This document shows, in pieces, positions 1 to 6,160 of a stretch of DNA of 9,595 nucleotides; positions within the stretch are counted from its first letter, which is position 1, and each line of letters opens with the position of its first letter. This DNA is from Bacteroidota bacterium. Its GTDB lineage: Bacteria; Bacteroidota; Ignavibacteria; Ignavibacteriales; Melioribacteraceae. A program made the position numbers and the translations under genes. The stretch spans positions 1-9,595 of the forward strand of contig JAJYMU010000032.1 of NCBI GenBank assembly GCA_021786655.1, written 5' to 3'. Below the pieces are notes generated by a model. That model saw only the letters and a list, made by a program, of their open reading frames with translations, did not search any database and was not told the origin of the DNA.

Positions 1-889
1 TCATAATTGATGGTTTGATTTGATATAACGCTTTAATTCTCTGTGCTAAAAACGCGGCATTTTTCCCCGCTGCAATTCCTAACGCCGGATTTAGAGTGTG
101 CATCTTGATTGAGAGGTCTTCAAAATTTCCGTGATCGGAACAAACAATCAGCGTCATGTCTTTGGAAAGATTTGTAATTGTATGATAGAGAAATCTGTCA
201 AGAACGTGCGTAGTGTACTCAAGCCATTCAATATTTCTTCCGTGCCCAAGATGATCGGTGTGAAATATTTCGAACAACGTGAAATGATTCTGCGAACCGA
301 TTCGCAAAAGTCTATTTGCCGCCGTTTCCGGTTTAATGATCGGCAGTTTATAGTTTAACCGCTCAACCAAACGCCGGTTATCAATCTCGGCGCTTATGGC
401 ACGTCCACGCCGCAAATCTGAAATTTTATTCAAACGCATGCCGTTCAGAACACAGCTTAGAGTCGTAACACTTAACCTTCTGCGTCCGGAATTTACGTAA
501 TCAAAAAAAACTTGAGGGTAAGCGTTTATGAACGTTACCTTTTTTTTCAATTTCATAAATTCCCGGAAAATGTTTTTCTCCCGGATGATCGGTACAAGCG
601 TTGAGTAAGGATACGGACCGAAATGTTTTCCGATTATTTTTGGCGCGTTCACGCCGCAGAAAATTGATGTCTGCCCCGTTCCGCTCAGCGGGATTTCAGG
701 GATGCCCATTCTTGCATCAACAGGAAAAAGGAATGCGTTTTCACCTTTTAATTTTTGATTCTCTAGATGTGGAATACTTCCGAATATTTCTGTGAAAGTT
801 TTGAACCCGAATTTGAAGAAGGGATTATTTTCATAATCTTTTTTGCCGATTCCCACACCGTCTATGAAGATCATGATTGTTGAATGCAA
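1..889 (-). CDS. Alkaline-phosphatase-superfamily metalloenzyme, phosphoglyceromutase-like (3' end cut by window edge)
   Basis: About 296 codons are visible and the frame is still open at the window edge. The core of the family is present, so I expect only a few residues to be missing. Metal-ligand and nucleophile motifs of the superfamily appear in the right order: DGVGIG near the N-terminus (first metal Asp), SGTGQTS around residues 69-75 (nucleophile Thr/Ser region), then TDHLGH, CSDHGNFED and a final MHTLNPAL (His). The enzyme should be a two-metal phosphotransferase or phosphohydrolase in the cytoplasm, since there is no signal peptide. The substrate cannot be read from the sequence. I prefer the TTG start at 889: AAAGGA lies 6 nt upstream of it, while the ATG at 874 has no ribosome site at a normal distance. 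It is the third gene of the prmC-dtd operon, 14 nt after the dtd stop. The family assignment is firm; a true glycolytic role is doubtful because the protein is much shorter than GpmI. Confidence 0.85.
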   Translation of the reverse strand, partial: MHSTIMIFIDGVGIGKKDYENNPFFKFGFKTFTEIFGSIPHLENQKLKGENAFLFPVDARMGIPEIPLSGTGQTSIFCGVNAPKIIGKHFGPYPYSTLVPIIREKNIFREFMKLKKKVTFINAYPQVFFDYVNSGRRRLSVTTLSCVLNGMRLNKISDLRRGRAISAEIDNRRLVERLNYKLPIIKPETAANRLLRIGSQNHFTLFEIFHTDHLGHGRNIEWLEYTTHVLDRFLYHTITNLSKDMTLIVCSDHGNFEDLSIKMHTLNPALGIAAGKNAAFLAQRIKALYQIKPSIM

Positions 890-895
890 AAGCGT

Positions 896-901
896 TCCTT
901 T
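896..901 (-). promoter_or_regulatory. Ribosome binding site that selects a TTG start for the metalloenzyme
   Basis: AAAGGA lies just after the dtd stop codon, 6 nt before TTG at 889-887. For the alternative ATG at 874-872 the gap would be 21 nt, which is too long. The site therefore favours a protein starting MHSTIMIFIDG over one starting MIFIDG. Confidence 0.6.
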
Positions 902-903
902 CT

Positions 904-1380
904 CTATTTTGATTCAACCAAAATCGTTACCGGACCGTCATTGAAAATCTTAACCATCATCATCGCGCCGAATACACCGTCTTTGACTTTTTCATCACCA
1001 AGATTCTCTTTCATCCTAGCAACAAATTTTTTGTACATAGCTTCGGCAACTTCCGGGCGGGCAGCATCTGTAAAACTCGGGCGATTGCCTCTCCGCGCAT
1101 CTCCATAAAGTGTGAATTGTGAAATTACGAGCGCTTCACCATTAATATCTTTGATAGAAAGATTCATTTTTTGGTTTTCATCTTCTCCCGCTCCAGAGGG
1201 ATCCCTTCGGGAAAACACACGCAAGTTAGAGCACTTATCGGCAACAAAAATTAAATCCTCTTCGGTATCACCATCTTTGATCCCGAGAAGAATAACCATT
1301 CCTTTTTTTATTTCGGCGTAATGTTTCGGTTCATCGATTGTAACTGACGCTTCCGAAACTCTCTGCACCAGCGCTCTCAC
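904..1380 (-). CDS. dtd: D-aminoacyl-tRNA deacylase (DTD)
   Basis: DTD hydrolyses D-amino acids (and glycine from mischarged tRNA-Ala) off tRNA, a chirality proofreading step in the cytoplasm. The family motifs are clear: N-terminal MRALVQRVSEASV, SQFTLYGD at 87-94 (active-site Thr region), GNRPSFTDAARPE at 98-110, and the C-terminal NDGPVT at 147-152 carrying the Gly-cisPro pair. The start codon is GTG and overlaps the prmC stop as GTGA, indicating translational coupling. The protein is 158 residues, longer than the roughly 145-150 usual for the family. The excess maps to residues 57-65 (SRRDPSGAG), between RVF and EDENQKMNL, where relatives run almost directly from RVF into the acidic turn. 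That segment is encoded by a GC-rich palindrome and is listed separately. The catalytic motifs are untouched, so the enzyme should be functional. Confidence 0.96.
   Translation of the reverse strand: MRALVQRVSEASVTIDEPKHYAEIKKGMVILLGIKDGDTEEDLIFVADKCSNLRVFSRRDPSGAGEDENQKMNLSIKDINGEALVISQFTLYGDARRGNRPSFTDAARPEVAEAMYKKFVARMKENLGDEKVKDGVFGAMMMVKIFNDGPVTILVESK
1186..1212 (-). repeat. In-frame palindromic insertion inside dtd
   Basis: This 27-nt GC-rich segment begins TCCCG and ends CGGGA on the coding strand, so its termini are inverted repeats. It contains the perfect 10-nt palindrome AGGGATCCCT. It encodes exactly nine residues, SRRDPSGAG, and removing it leaves VF joined to EDENQKM, which reads like an ordinary DTD. 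Part of it, TCCCTC plus three bases plus AGCGGG, recurs in the ydeI gene at 8287-8301 in the same reading frame. That it was inserted is inference from my memory of the family. Confidence 0.55.
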
Positions 1381-2228
1381 TTTAACTCTCCGTAAACAAT
1401 TCTATCAATCTGCTGATAGTCTTTGATGAAATTAATGTTTCGTACGCCGCATTCTTGTAAGATGGCAGACACATTTGCGGCTTGTCCCATGCCGACCTCA
1501 AGATAAATCGAACCTCCCGTCTTCAAGATATTATTAAGTCGGGATGATATCAATTTATAAAATGTGAGTCCGTCTCCGAAATCAGTTACAGCAGTTGCCG
1601 GTTCGAACTCGCGAATTTCTCGTTGAGTCTCGGAATAATCCGCCATACTGACATACGGAGGATTCGAAACGATTAAATCGAACGGTACTCCATCGGTAGA
1701 GTAACTATTCATTTCTGCTTTGATAAAATTTACGTTTGCGTTAGCGCCGATTTGAGCAGCATTTTCTTTGGCTAACGAAATGATCTCATCGGAAGTATCA
1801 ATAGTTGTAACGAAACACTTTTCCAAAAATTTTGCCAATGTGACAGAAATATTTCCCGATCCTGTGCCGATATCAAGGATTCTGAGAACATCTGCGGTCT
1901 TGAAACGCTCAATGATTGCTTCAACCATTAATTCGGTTTCCGGTCTTGGTATGAGAACGCTGCTGTTCACCTTGAACGTCAATCCAAAAAACTCGGCTTT
2001 GCCGGTTATGTATTGTAGCGGTTCAAATTTCCCACGCCGGGAAATGAGCTCGCGATATTTGTCAACTTCGTTTTCTTTAAGCGGCTGATCAAATTTAAGA
2101 TAGAGATCAAGACGTTTGCAGTTCAGAATTTCAGCAAGAAGTAATTCCGCGTTCAAACGGGCTGATTCAATTCCCTTCTTCTCAAGATACTCGGTTGAGA
2201 GTTGAAGCGATTCAAGAACAGTTAACAT
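1377..2228 (-). CDS. prmC: Release factor glutamine N5-methyltransferase PrmC (HemK)
   Basis: PrmC methylates the glutamine of the GGQ motif in peptide release factors RF1 and RF2, using S-adenosylmethionine, and so improves termination. The 283-residue length matches the family. The order is right: an N-terminal helical domain (about 1-75) for release-factor contact, then PRPETE at 94-99, the SAM-binding loop DIGTGSGN at 119-126, and the signature NPPY at 189-192, whose Asn and Pro residues hold the substrate glutamine. The ATG start has a weak GGAAA site 5 nt upstream. The stop overlaps the GTG start of dtd by 4 nt, so the two are translated together. It is the first gene of the prmC-dtd-metalloenzyme operon. 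The 182-nt upstream gap holds a MITE-like element within which, or downstream of which, the operon promoter must lie. Confidence 0.97.
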   Translation of the reverse strand: MLTVLESLQLSTEYLEKKGIESARLNAELLLAEILNCKRLDLYLKFDQPLKENEVDKYRELISRRGKFEPLQYITGKAEFFGLTFKVNSSVLIPRPETELMVEAIIERFKTADVLRILDIGTGSGNISVTLAKFLEKCFVTTIDTSDEIISLAKENAAQIGANANVNFIKAEMNSYSTDGVPFDLIVSNPPYVSMADYSETQREIREFEPATAVTDFGDGLTFYKLISSRLNNILKTGGSIYLEVGMGQAANVSAILQECGVRNINFIKDYQQIDRIVYGELK

Positions 2229-2255
2229 CAGTTTCCATTTCTTGGTTAAAGGTTA

Positions 2256-2362
2256 GAGGATATCTAAAAAGTAATATTTTTTGAACAATGGAACATTGAT
2301 AGCGCAGATTTTAACCGATCTACGCAGATTTTGAAATTGATAATTACTTTTTAGACAACCTC
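2256..2362. mobile_element. MITE-like element with 23-nt inverted termini
   Basis: The two ends, 2256-2278 and the reverse complement of 2340-2362, match at 19 of 23 positions. The match includes GAGG at the outer tip and an unbroken 13-nt block TCTAAAAAGTAAT. The total length is 107 nt and there is no reading frame, as expected for a non-autonomous element. The interior has CGCAGATTTT twice, at 2303 and 2323, a spacing of exactly 20 nt. It also holds a small inverted repeat, CAATG-GAA-CATTG, at 2286-2298. I see no clear target-site duplication. The element sits between the GNAT gene and prmC, so it could form a hairpin ending GNAT transcription or carry the prmC promoter. An ordinary structured intergenic repeat is the alternative. 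Confidence 0.55.
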
Positions 2363-2410
2363 AGAAAGCTTTTAACGAAAGATAAAAAATCTTTGGGATT
2401 GATTAAGCGG

Positions 2411-2884
2411 TCATTTCATTTTCAAATTCAGTTCCATGCAAATTGCTCCTTCCACCGGATTGGCGCGGTACGGTTCTATGTTGTAGAAGCCGAGCGACCT
2501 GTACAACTTCTGAGCCGTTTGCATGCTTGGTACAGTATCGAGACGCATTTTTTCATAACCAATTTTTATTGCCTCGGTTATGAGTTCTTGTGTTAACGCT
2601 CCACCGATATTTTTGCCGCGCTGAGAGTTTTTAACGTACAGCCGTTTCATTTCGCAAATATTTTTTTCCAGCTTCCTAAGGGCGATGCAACCTACCGGTT
2701 CATCATTCCAGTAGGCAAGAAATAATATTCCGTCCGGAGGCGAATACTCGCCGGGCAAACTTGCCAATTCTTCGTTGAAATTTTGGAAACAAAGATCGAA
2801 ATCCAACGACCGCGCATATTCCATAAATAGTTCGCGGATAATCTCAATCTCTTCTATCGTTTCGGCTTTCTTAATTTTCAGCAT
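2411..2884 (-). CDS. GNAT-family N-acetyltransferase
   Basis: This is a cytoplasmic acetyl-CoA-dependent acyltransferase of 157 residues, a normal length for a single GNAT domain. Visible features are an N-terminal strand and helix (MLKIKKAETIEEIEIIRELF), the strand DGILFLAYWNDEPVGCIALR, the motif A region EMKRLYVKNSQRGKNIGGAL with the acetyl-CoA loop Q88-G94, and the motif B segment AQKLYRSLGFYNIEPY. In the usual Q/RxxGxG/A loop the last small residue is N92 here, with G94 following, a variation I believe is common in this branch. The substrate is unknown. Its start overlaps the end of the upstream membrane-protein gene by 7 nt (ATGCTGA), so it is probably translated by coupling; I see no separate ribosome site. 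The closeness appears to come from loss of the 3' part of the upstream gene. Confidence 0.9.
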   Translation of the reverse strand: MLKIKKAETIEEIEIIRELFMEYARSLDFDLCFQNFNEELASLPGEYSPPDGILFLAYWNDEPVGCIALRKLEKNICEMKRLYVKNSQRGKNIGGALTQELITEAIKIGYEKMRLDTVPSMQTAQKLYRSLGFYNIEPYRANPVEGAICMELNLKMK

Positions 2885-3276
2885 TCCATTTCACTTAATA
2901 TGATTAGACATCCACTCCAAGGAATCAATTGCAAATCGGGTCTATGAGTTATCAGATCAAGAATCCAATGACTCATCACCAGCGATGCAAGCAGAATCGA
3001 ACTCTCGTAATTTTTCTTGATCAAGAAATAAACCAATCCGAATAGCATCGACCAGACGAATGCGCCGAGAAGACTGTGAGTGATCGGGTACGAAATAAAA
3101 TTTAGAGGCGTCATCGCGGTATTTCCCGGTTCAATCTTAACTGTTTCGATACCAAGCAGAATCATAATCGGCCAGAGAAGATCGAGAAACTGCGCTGCGA
3201 ACAACATCGTGCCAAGCGATGGTTTCTTATCAATTTTTTTCGCCCCCAAACCCACACCAAAGTGACCTATAAACAT
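2878..3276 (-). CDS. DUF457/YdjM-like membrane protein, shortened at the C-terminus
   Basis: This 132-residue integral membrane protein resembles the N-terminal two-thirds of proteins annotated as membrane-bound metal-dependent hydrolases. The segment MFIGHFGVGLGAKK opens the family. It is followed by AAQFLDLLWPI (D32), a TPLNFISYPITHS stretch (H67) and SHWILDLITHRPD at 102-114, where H103, D107, H111 and D114 look like metal ligands. Hydrophobic segments lie at about 23-42, 66-86 and 93-110. Relatives as I remember them continue for another 70-100 residues with at least one more membrane segment; here the protein ends with an unrelated-looking tail, SGCLIILSEMEC. The start is good: AGGAG lies 8 nt before the ATG. 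No remaining family sequence is visible in another frame, so a deletion that joined this gene to the GNAT gene is likelier than a frameshift. Whether the product still works is unknown. Confidence 0.75.
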   Translation of the reverse strand: MFIGHFGVGLGAKKIDKKPSLGTMLFAAQFLDLLWPIMILLGIETVKIEPGNTAMTPLNFISYPITHSLLGAFVWSMLFGLVYFLIKKNYESSILLASLVMSHWILDLITHRPDLQLIPWSGCLIILSEMEC

Positions 3277-3311
3277 TTCACTCTCTCCTATCTAATTACT
3301 TTTGACGGTAG

Positions 3312-3326
3312 CAATTCACAGAATTG
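3312..3326. repeat. Short perfect hairpin in the gap between methyltransferase and DUF457-like gene
   Basis: CAATTC-ACA-GAATTG forms a 6-bp stem with a 3-nt loop. It lies upstream of the DUF457-like gene and just before the end of nothing else, since the methyltransferase stop is at 3331 and transcription passes leftward through it. No T-run follows, so it is at best a weak terminator or a chance palindrome. Confidence 0.25.
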
Positions 3327-3330
3327 GACT

Positions 3331-4089
3331 TCAGAGTTCCGCCAAATAAAGAATCGTCTTATAATTGAAATGTATTAATCCGTTCGTTTGATGCTTGTTG
3401 AATATTCTTTGCAATTCATTTTTTGTCTCGAAAAACTGTTCGCTCTTTTCGTCCGGGCAATACGAAGACGAAAGAAGTCTTCCAATCAAACTCTCAAAAT
3501 CAAGAATTTGAAAATGGGCAAACGCTGCCGTCTTGAACTGTGACGGTGAGACAAAAGAAGCGATCTTGGCTTCGTCAATATTTTTGTGAGTCACTTCAGC
3601 GTATTCCGGCAACCTCATAAGAACGACTTCATACTCTATCTGAAACGGATCGTGTTCGGTATCGCGGTCGTTCCAGATCAACGCAACCTTACCGCTGTTG
3701 CGCGCAATTCTTTTAAATTCTTGTTTCGTAGCAACCGGCTCGAACCAATGAAACGCTTGTCCGGCAATCACGAAATTAACGGAACCGGATTCAAGATTTG
3801 TCGTCTCGGCAGTTCCATCGATGCTGATAAAGTTTTGATAATCTTTCAAAAAGTTTTCCGCGGCATCGCGCATAGATTTGTTCGGCTCTACAGCGTAAAC
3901 TTTATTGCCGTTATCTAAAAACAGTTTGGTAAGCAGACCGGTACCCGAACCGATATCGGCAATTATGTCTCGCGATTTAAGCCCAGCTTCACTTTTCAAG
4001 TAATCAATTAATGTTTGGGGGTACGAAGGGCGATACTTTACGTACGCCTCAACACGGGAAGTAAATCTTTCTGTTGGTTTAAGTTTCAT
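3331..4089 (-). CDS. Class I SAM-dependent methyltransferase (Methyltransf_11 type)
   Basis: This is a 252-residue soluble methyltransferase. The N-terminus RFTSRVEAYVKYRPSYP (8-24) is typical of a UbiE/trans-aconitate-methyltransferase-like branch common in bacteria. The SAM site is complete: motif I DIGSGTG at 45-51, the acidic end of strand 2 VEPN at 67-70, and the post-motif segment GQAFHWF at 110-116, which is characteristic of this branch. The C-terminal half (PEYAEVTHKNIDE, SLIGRLLSSSYCP) matches the branch in layout. The substrate cannot be inferred; the same fold methylates quinones, small acids and other metabolites. No Shine-Dalgarno sequence is visible upstream of the ATG. It stands alone, with 93 nt to the upstream gene and 54 nt to the downstream one. 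Confidence 0.9.
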   Translation of the reverse strand: MKLKPTERFTSRVEAYVKYRPSYPQTLIDYLKSEAGLKSRDIIADIGSGTGLLTKLFLDNGNKVYAVEPNKSMRDAAENFLKDYQNFISIDGTAETTNLESGSVNFVIAGQAFHWFEPVATKQEFKRIARNSGKVALIWNDRDTEHDPFQIEYEVVLMRLPEYAEVTHKNIDEAKIASFVSPSQFKTAAFAHFQILDFESLIGRLLSSSYCPDEKSEQFFETKNELQRIFNKHQTNGLIHFNYKTILYLAEL

Positions 4090-4181
4090 TTGGGATCAAC
4101 TGACTTACATATTCATTTCTGGAATTGGGTTTCTATTTTATCCGTTTCGTAAAAGCAAGACGGTTTAATTTACAGTGCGAC

Positions 4182-4484
4182 TTATGCCCGTCCTTGAATT
4201 TTTGCAAACCACCATCTCAAACCGACAAATAAGAATCTCCAGTCCTTAAAAAATTCCGGCGGCTTGCCTTCGAATGCATGGCCGACAAACTGAAATATCC
4301 AGCCGACAACAAACATTGCAGCAGGAACAATCCAGAGTCCTTCTACAAAAATGCTGATGACAAAAATCGGTATCGACGACGCGATAAGAGGAATGCCGAT
4401 TGTGTGGCAGAATCGATTTATGGGATTCTGGTGACTCGTTGCGTATTGAGCTATCCAGTCTTCCCAAGTTTTATTGAAGAACAT
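4182..4484 (-). CDS. DUF962 (Mpo1-like) membrane protein
   Basis: This 100-residue protein matches the family of yeast YGL010w/Mpo1. Visible family blocks are HQNPINRFCHTIGIPL at 18-33, with two histidines (H18 and H27), and GHAFEGKPPEFFKDWRFL at 68-85, with H69. Two hydrophobic segments, at about 34-49 and 51-67, sit between them. In yeast, Mpo1 is an Fe(II)-dependent dioxygenase that alpha-oxidises 2-hydroxy fatty acids in sphingolipid breakdown; the histidines bind the metal. Whether bacterial members do the same is not established, so I would not transfer the reaction. The ATG is preceded by AAAGGG at an acceptable distance. The gene stands alone, with about 93 nt to the methyltransferase downstream and 113 nt to the membrane protein upstream. 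The family call is firm. Confidence 0.88.
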   Translation of the reverse strand: MFFNKTWEDWIAQYATSHQNPINRFCHTIGIPLIASSIPIFVISIFVEGLWIVPAAMFVVGWIFQFVGHAFEGKPPEFFKDWRFLFVGLRWWFAKIQGRA

Positions 4485-4597
4485 CTCTTTTCCCTTTCGA
4501 TTGATTGCGGTTAATCAATTTCGGTTAGAACATAAACTTTTTTGGCTAATCTAGCAATAAGCAGCAATAGAGAAATATCAGAGCATCTAACAAAATC

Positions 4598-4915
4598 TTA
4601 CGATATGCGCACAGAAAATATTTTTTTGATTAACACGCCGAGATACGCGCCAGCAAAAGCAAATATTATTGCATGCAATGAATTGAAATACTGATGGGAA
4701 ACAAAATTGAAAAACGGCACCCAAATACCAACGGCAATAGCAAGCAGCCAAGCTCGTTTCGACTGAAAAAATCCTAAAGATGCAGAGACAATAATGAGTG
4801 CTGCAACGGTCGTTCCGGTATCATCCCAATTAGGTCTTGAATCGATCCATCCGATTATTAAACCAAGCACAATTGCGATGACGAGCAAAATGGGAAGTTT
4901 ATTAATCTTATTCAT
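4598..4915 (-). CDS. Small integral membrane protein of unknown function
   Basis: This is a 105-residue hydrophobic protein with about four membrane segments (roughly 7-24, 35-50, 55-72 and 78-97). A conserved-looking polar turn, DSRPNWDDTG, lies at 25-34 between the first two. I recall this kind of turn from uncharacterised membrane proteins in many bacteria, but I know no function. AAAGGA precedes the ATG by 4 nt, a strong start. It follows the membrane-anchored protein gene (stop at 4946) by 30 nt and may share its transcript. The adjoining genes are also membrane proteins, suggesting a small envelope-related cluster, but nothing shows a joint role. Confidence 0.8.
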   Translation of the reverse strand: MNKINKLPILLVIAIVLGLIIGWIDSRPNWDDTGTTVAALIIVSASLGFFQSKRAWLLAIAVGIWVPFFNFVSHQYFNSLHAIIFAFAGAYLGVLIKKIFSVRIS

Positions 4916-4945
4916 GTTGTCCTTTCAATGATGTTTTTGATTCGA

Positions 4946-5431
4946 TTATGAAACTTCACTCACAACAAATTCTTCATCGTAAACCGACTTGTATTTTACC
5001 CTGAACTTAAGCCGGTTTAGAAGCGAGAAAATCTTTTTCTGTTCTTCGGAGTTAACCGGATTTGCTTCGATCAGTACGCTCGATTGACCCGCGTGTATCA
5101 GCTCTCCATTTGACGGGACATAACAGATAATATCGTAGCCGCTCAAACCAAGACGTGATAATGCATTTTCAACTGTACTTTTTATATCAGCTGGAATAAT
5201 TAGTCCGTCAACAAATATTTCAACTTGTTCAACACACGCGTCGCCAACTCCCGAGTTGTGCAATATTATTTTAACCGCGCGCCCGTCAGTTTCTTCCCTA
5301 TTAATTTCCAGATGAGGGAGTGACGTGAAACTATTCGCTTTTGCGGCAGACCTTCTTTGCATTGCGTTTATAATTATTGCCGCCAGAATAATTGCAGTTC
5401 CGAATACTGCCGCCATTAATTCTGGATTCAT
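4946..5431 (-). CDS. Membrane-anchored protein of unknown function with one N-terminal helix
   Basis: This is a 161-residue protein. One hydrophobic segment, at about residues 6-23, is followed by QRRSAAK, so by the positive-inside rule the rest faces the cytoplasm. The remainder looks like a small beta-rich domain: LPHLEINREETDGRAVKIILHNSGVGDACVEQVEIFVDG at about 38-76 has the alternating pattern of a beta sandwich and an NSGVGDA turn. The end (FRVKYKSVYDEEFVVSEVS) gives two more strands. I have seen similar one-helix proteins annotated only as hypothetical. The ribosome site is weak (GGAAAA). The upstream gene ends 51 nt away and the downstream gene starts 30 nt away, so the three genes between 6049 and 4598 may form one transcript. 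No reaction can be proposed. Confidence 0.75.
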   Translation of the reverse strand: MNPELMAAVFGTAIILAAIIINAMQRRSAAKANSFTSLPHLEINREETDGRAVKIILHNSGVGDACVEQVEIFVDGLIIPADIKSTVENALSRLGLSGYDIICYVPSNGELIHAGQSSVLIEANPVNSEEQKKIFSLLNRLKFRVKYKSVYDEEFVVSEVS

Positions 5432-5482
5432 CTGAACTTTTCCAATGAATTAGCCGGATGCAATATGGTTAAATCTGCGATG

Positions 5483-6049
5483 CTAAAAAATGTAATTTTT
5501 GTTCACGCCTTTCTTAACATTCCCCCAAAAATTTATGTTGGGGAAGATGCTTTTCCTAAGCAGAACCAGAAATAGGAGCGTGAGAACCACATCGAGCGTT
5601 CTCAAAACCAGTATACTGCTGAACGGGTAAATGATCCAGCCGTGTATTTCTAAAAACAGAAAAAGTGAGTAGAGAGAAACTGCAGTTGTAAAGTAGGCCA
5701 ATTTGTATCGGAGAAATCCGGCAATAAAAAAGATGCAAATAATATAGAAGAACACGGTAACAACCCAAACCAGTGCTGCAGATTTTTGCGGTGGTGCACT
5801 AATCAAAGTAAGTAAACTGAAACCAACAGCTATTATTATTGAAACAACTAACAAATAAACCGGGATCTTATTCTTCTGTTTAGTTTCTTCGCTTACAACA
5901 GCAGAAACATTTTTTGCTATAAAATCTGGATGATATTCCGGGTAACGGTTTCTTATGGAGCTGAAAATTTCATCCTTGGGAACAGCGTTTTTGATCATTC
6001 TTGAAATTGTGCCGGTCAGGTCTCTTTGCGGTAGTGTCGAATCAAACAT
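5483..6049 (-). CDS. Four-helix membrane protein of unknown function with a soluble N-terminal region
   Basis: Counting from the ATG at 6049 the protein has 188 residues. The first 60 or so are polar and helical (TISRMIKNAVPKDEIFSSIR) and contain a short YPEYHPDFIAKN stretch. Four hydrophobic segments follow, at about 63-83, 93-113, 117-134 and 145-165, and the protein ends in a basic tail, so it sits in the inner membrane with a cytoplasmic N-terminal domain. An ATG four codons earlier (6061) is possible, but it lies at the ribosome site itself: GGAGGG at 6059-6054 is spaced correctly for the 6049 start. A sigma70-like promoter candidate lies directly upstream at 6083-6112. The gene heads the group of three membrane proteins. 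I do not recognise a family. Confidence 0.75.
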   Translation of the reverse strand: MFDSTLPQRDLTGTISRMIKNAVPKDEIFSSIRNRYPEYHPDFIAKNVSAVVSEETKQKNKIPVYLLVVSIIIAVGFSLLTLISAPPQKSAALVWVVTVFFYIICIFFIAGFLRYKLAYFTTAVSLYSLFLFLEIHGWIIYPFSSILVLRTLDVVLTLLFLVLLRKSIFPNINFWGNVKKGVNKNYIF

Positions 6050-6053
6050 TCTT

Positions 6054-6059
6054 CCCTCC
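6054..6059 (-). promoter_or_regulatory. Strong ribosome binding site that fixes the start at 6049
   Basis: GGAGGG is followed by AAGA and then ATG at 6049-6047, an ideal spacing. The upstream in-frame ATG at 6061-6059 overlaps this site and would have no ribosome site of its own. Confidence 0.75.
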
Positions 6060-6082
6060 ATTATAATTAAAATGTCTTATGG

Positions 6083-6112
6083 ATTTTACGGTTTTACACA
6101 GGCAAAAGTCAA
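6083..6112 (-). promoter_or_regulatory. Candidate promoter for the membrane-protein group
   Basis: TTGACT (6112-6107) is followed after 18 nt by TAAAAT (6088-6083). Transcription would begin near 6076 and give a leader of about 27 nt that contains the GGAGGG ribosome site. It lies in the 111-nt gap after the DUF4440 gene. The match is to the sigma70 pattern; the Bacteroidota housekeeping pattern differs, so the call is tentative. Confidence 0.4.
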
Positions 6113-6160
6113 GTATAAATTTGAAATTGTACTCAGAATAAATAATAAAAGGCTTCTGTA

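Noticed and set aside
565..596. Two TCCCGGA copies in the metalloenzyme gene, considered as another palindromic insertion.
   Set aside because: They encode residues in a region that reads as ordinary family sequence, without a gap in the pattern and without the TCCCTC-NNN-AGCGGG motif.
601..795. Plus-strand open frames opposite the metalloenzyme, dtd and prmC (for example 601-795, 884-1108 and 1768-2088).
   Set aside because: They lie wholly antisense to genes with recognisable catalytic motifs, lack ribosome sites, and their peptides show no domain character.
2377..2395. AAAGAT-rich inverted repeat (AAAGAT...ATCTTT) downstream of the GNAT gene as a terminator.
   Set aside because: The stem is only A/T rich, the surrounding run is simple sequence, and there is no T-run in the correct place on the minus strand.
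4246..4467. A 73-residue minus-strand frame inside the DUF962 gene, and a plus-strand frame at 4278-4514.
   Set aside because: Both are shadows of the DUF962 gene, whose own frame matches a known family through its full length.
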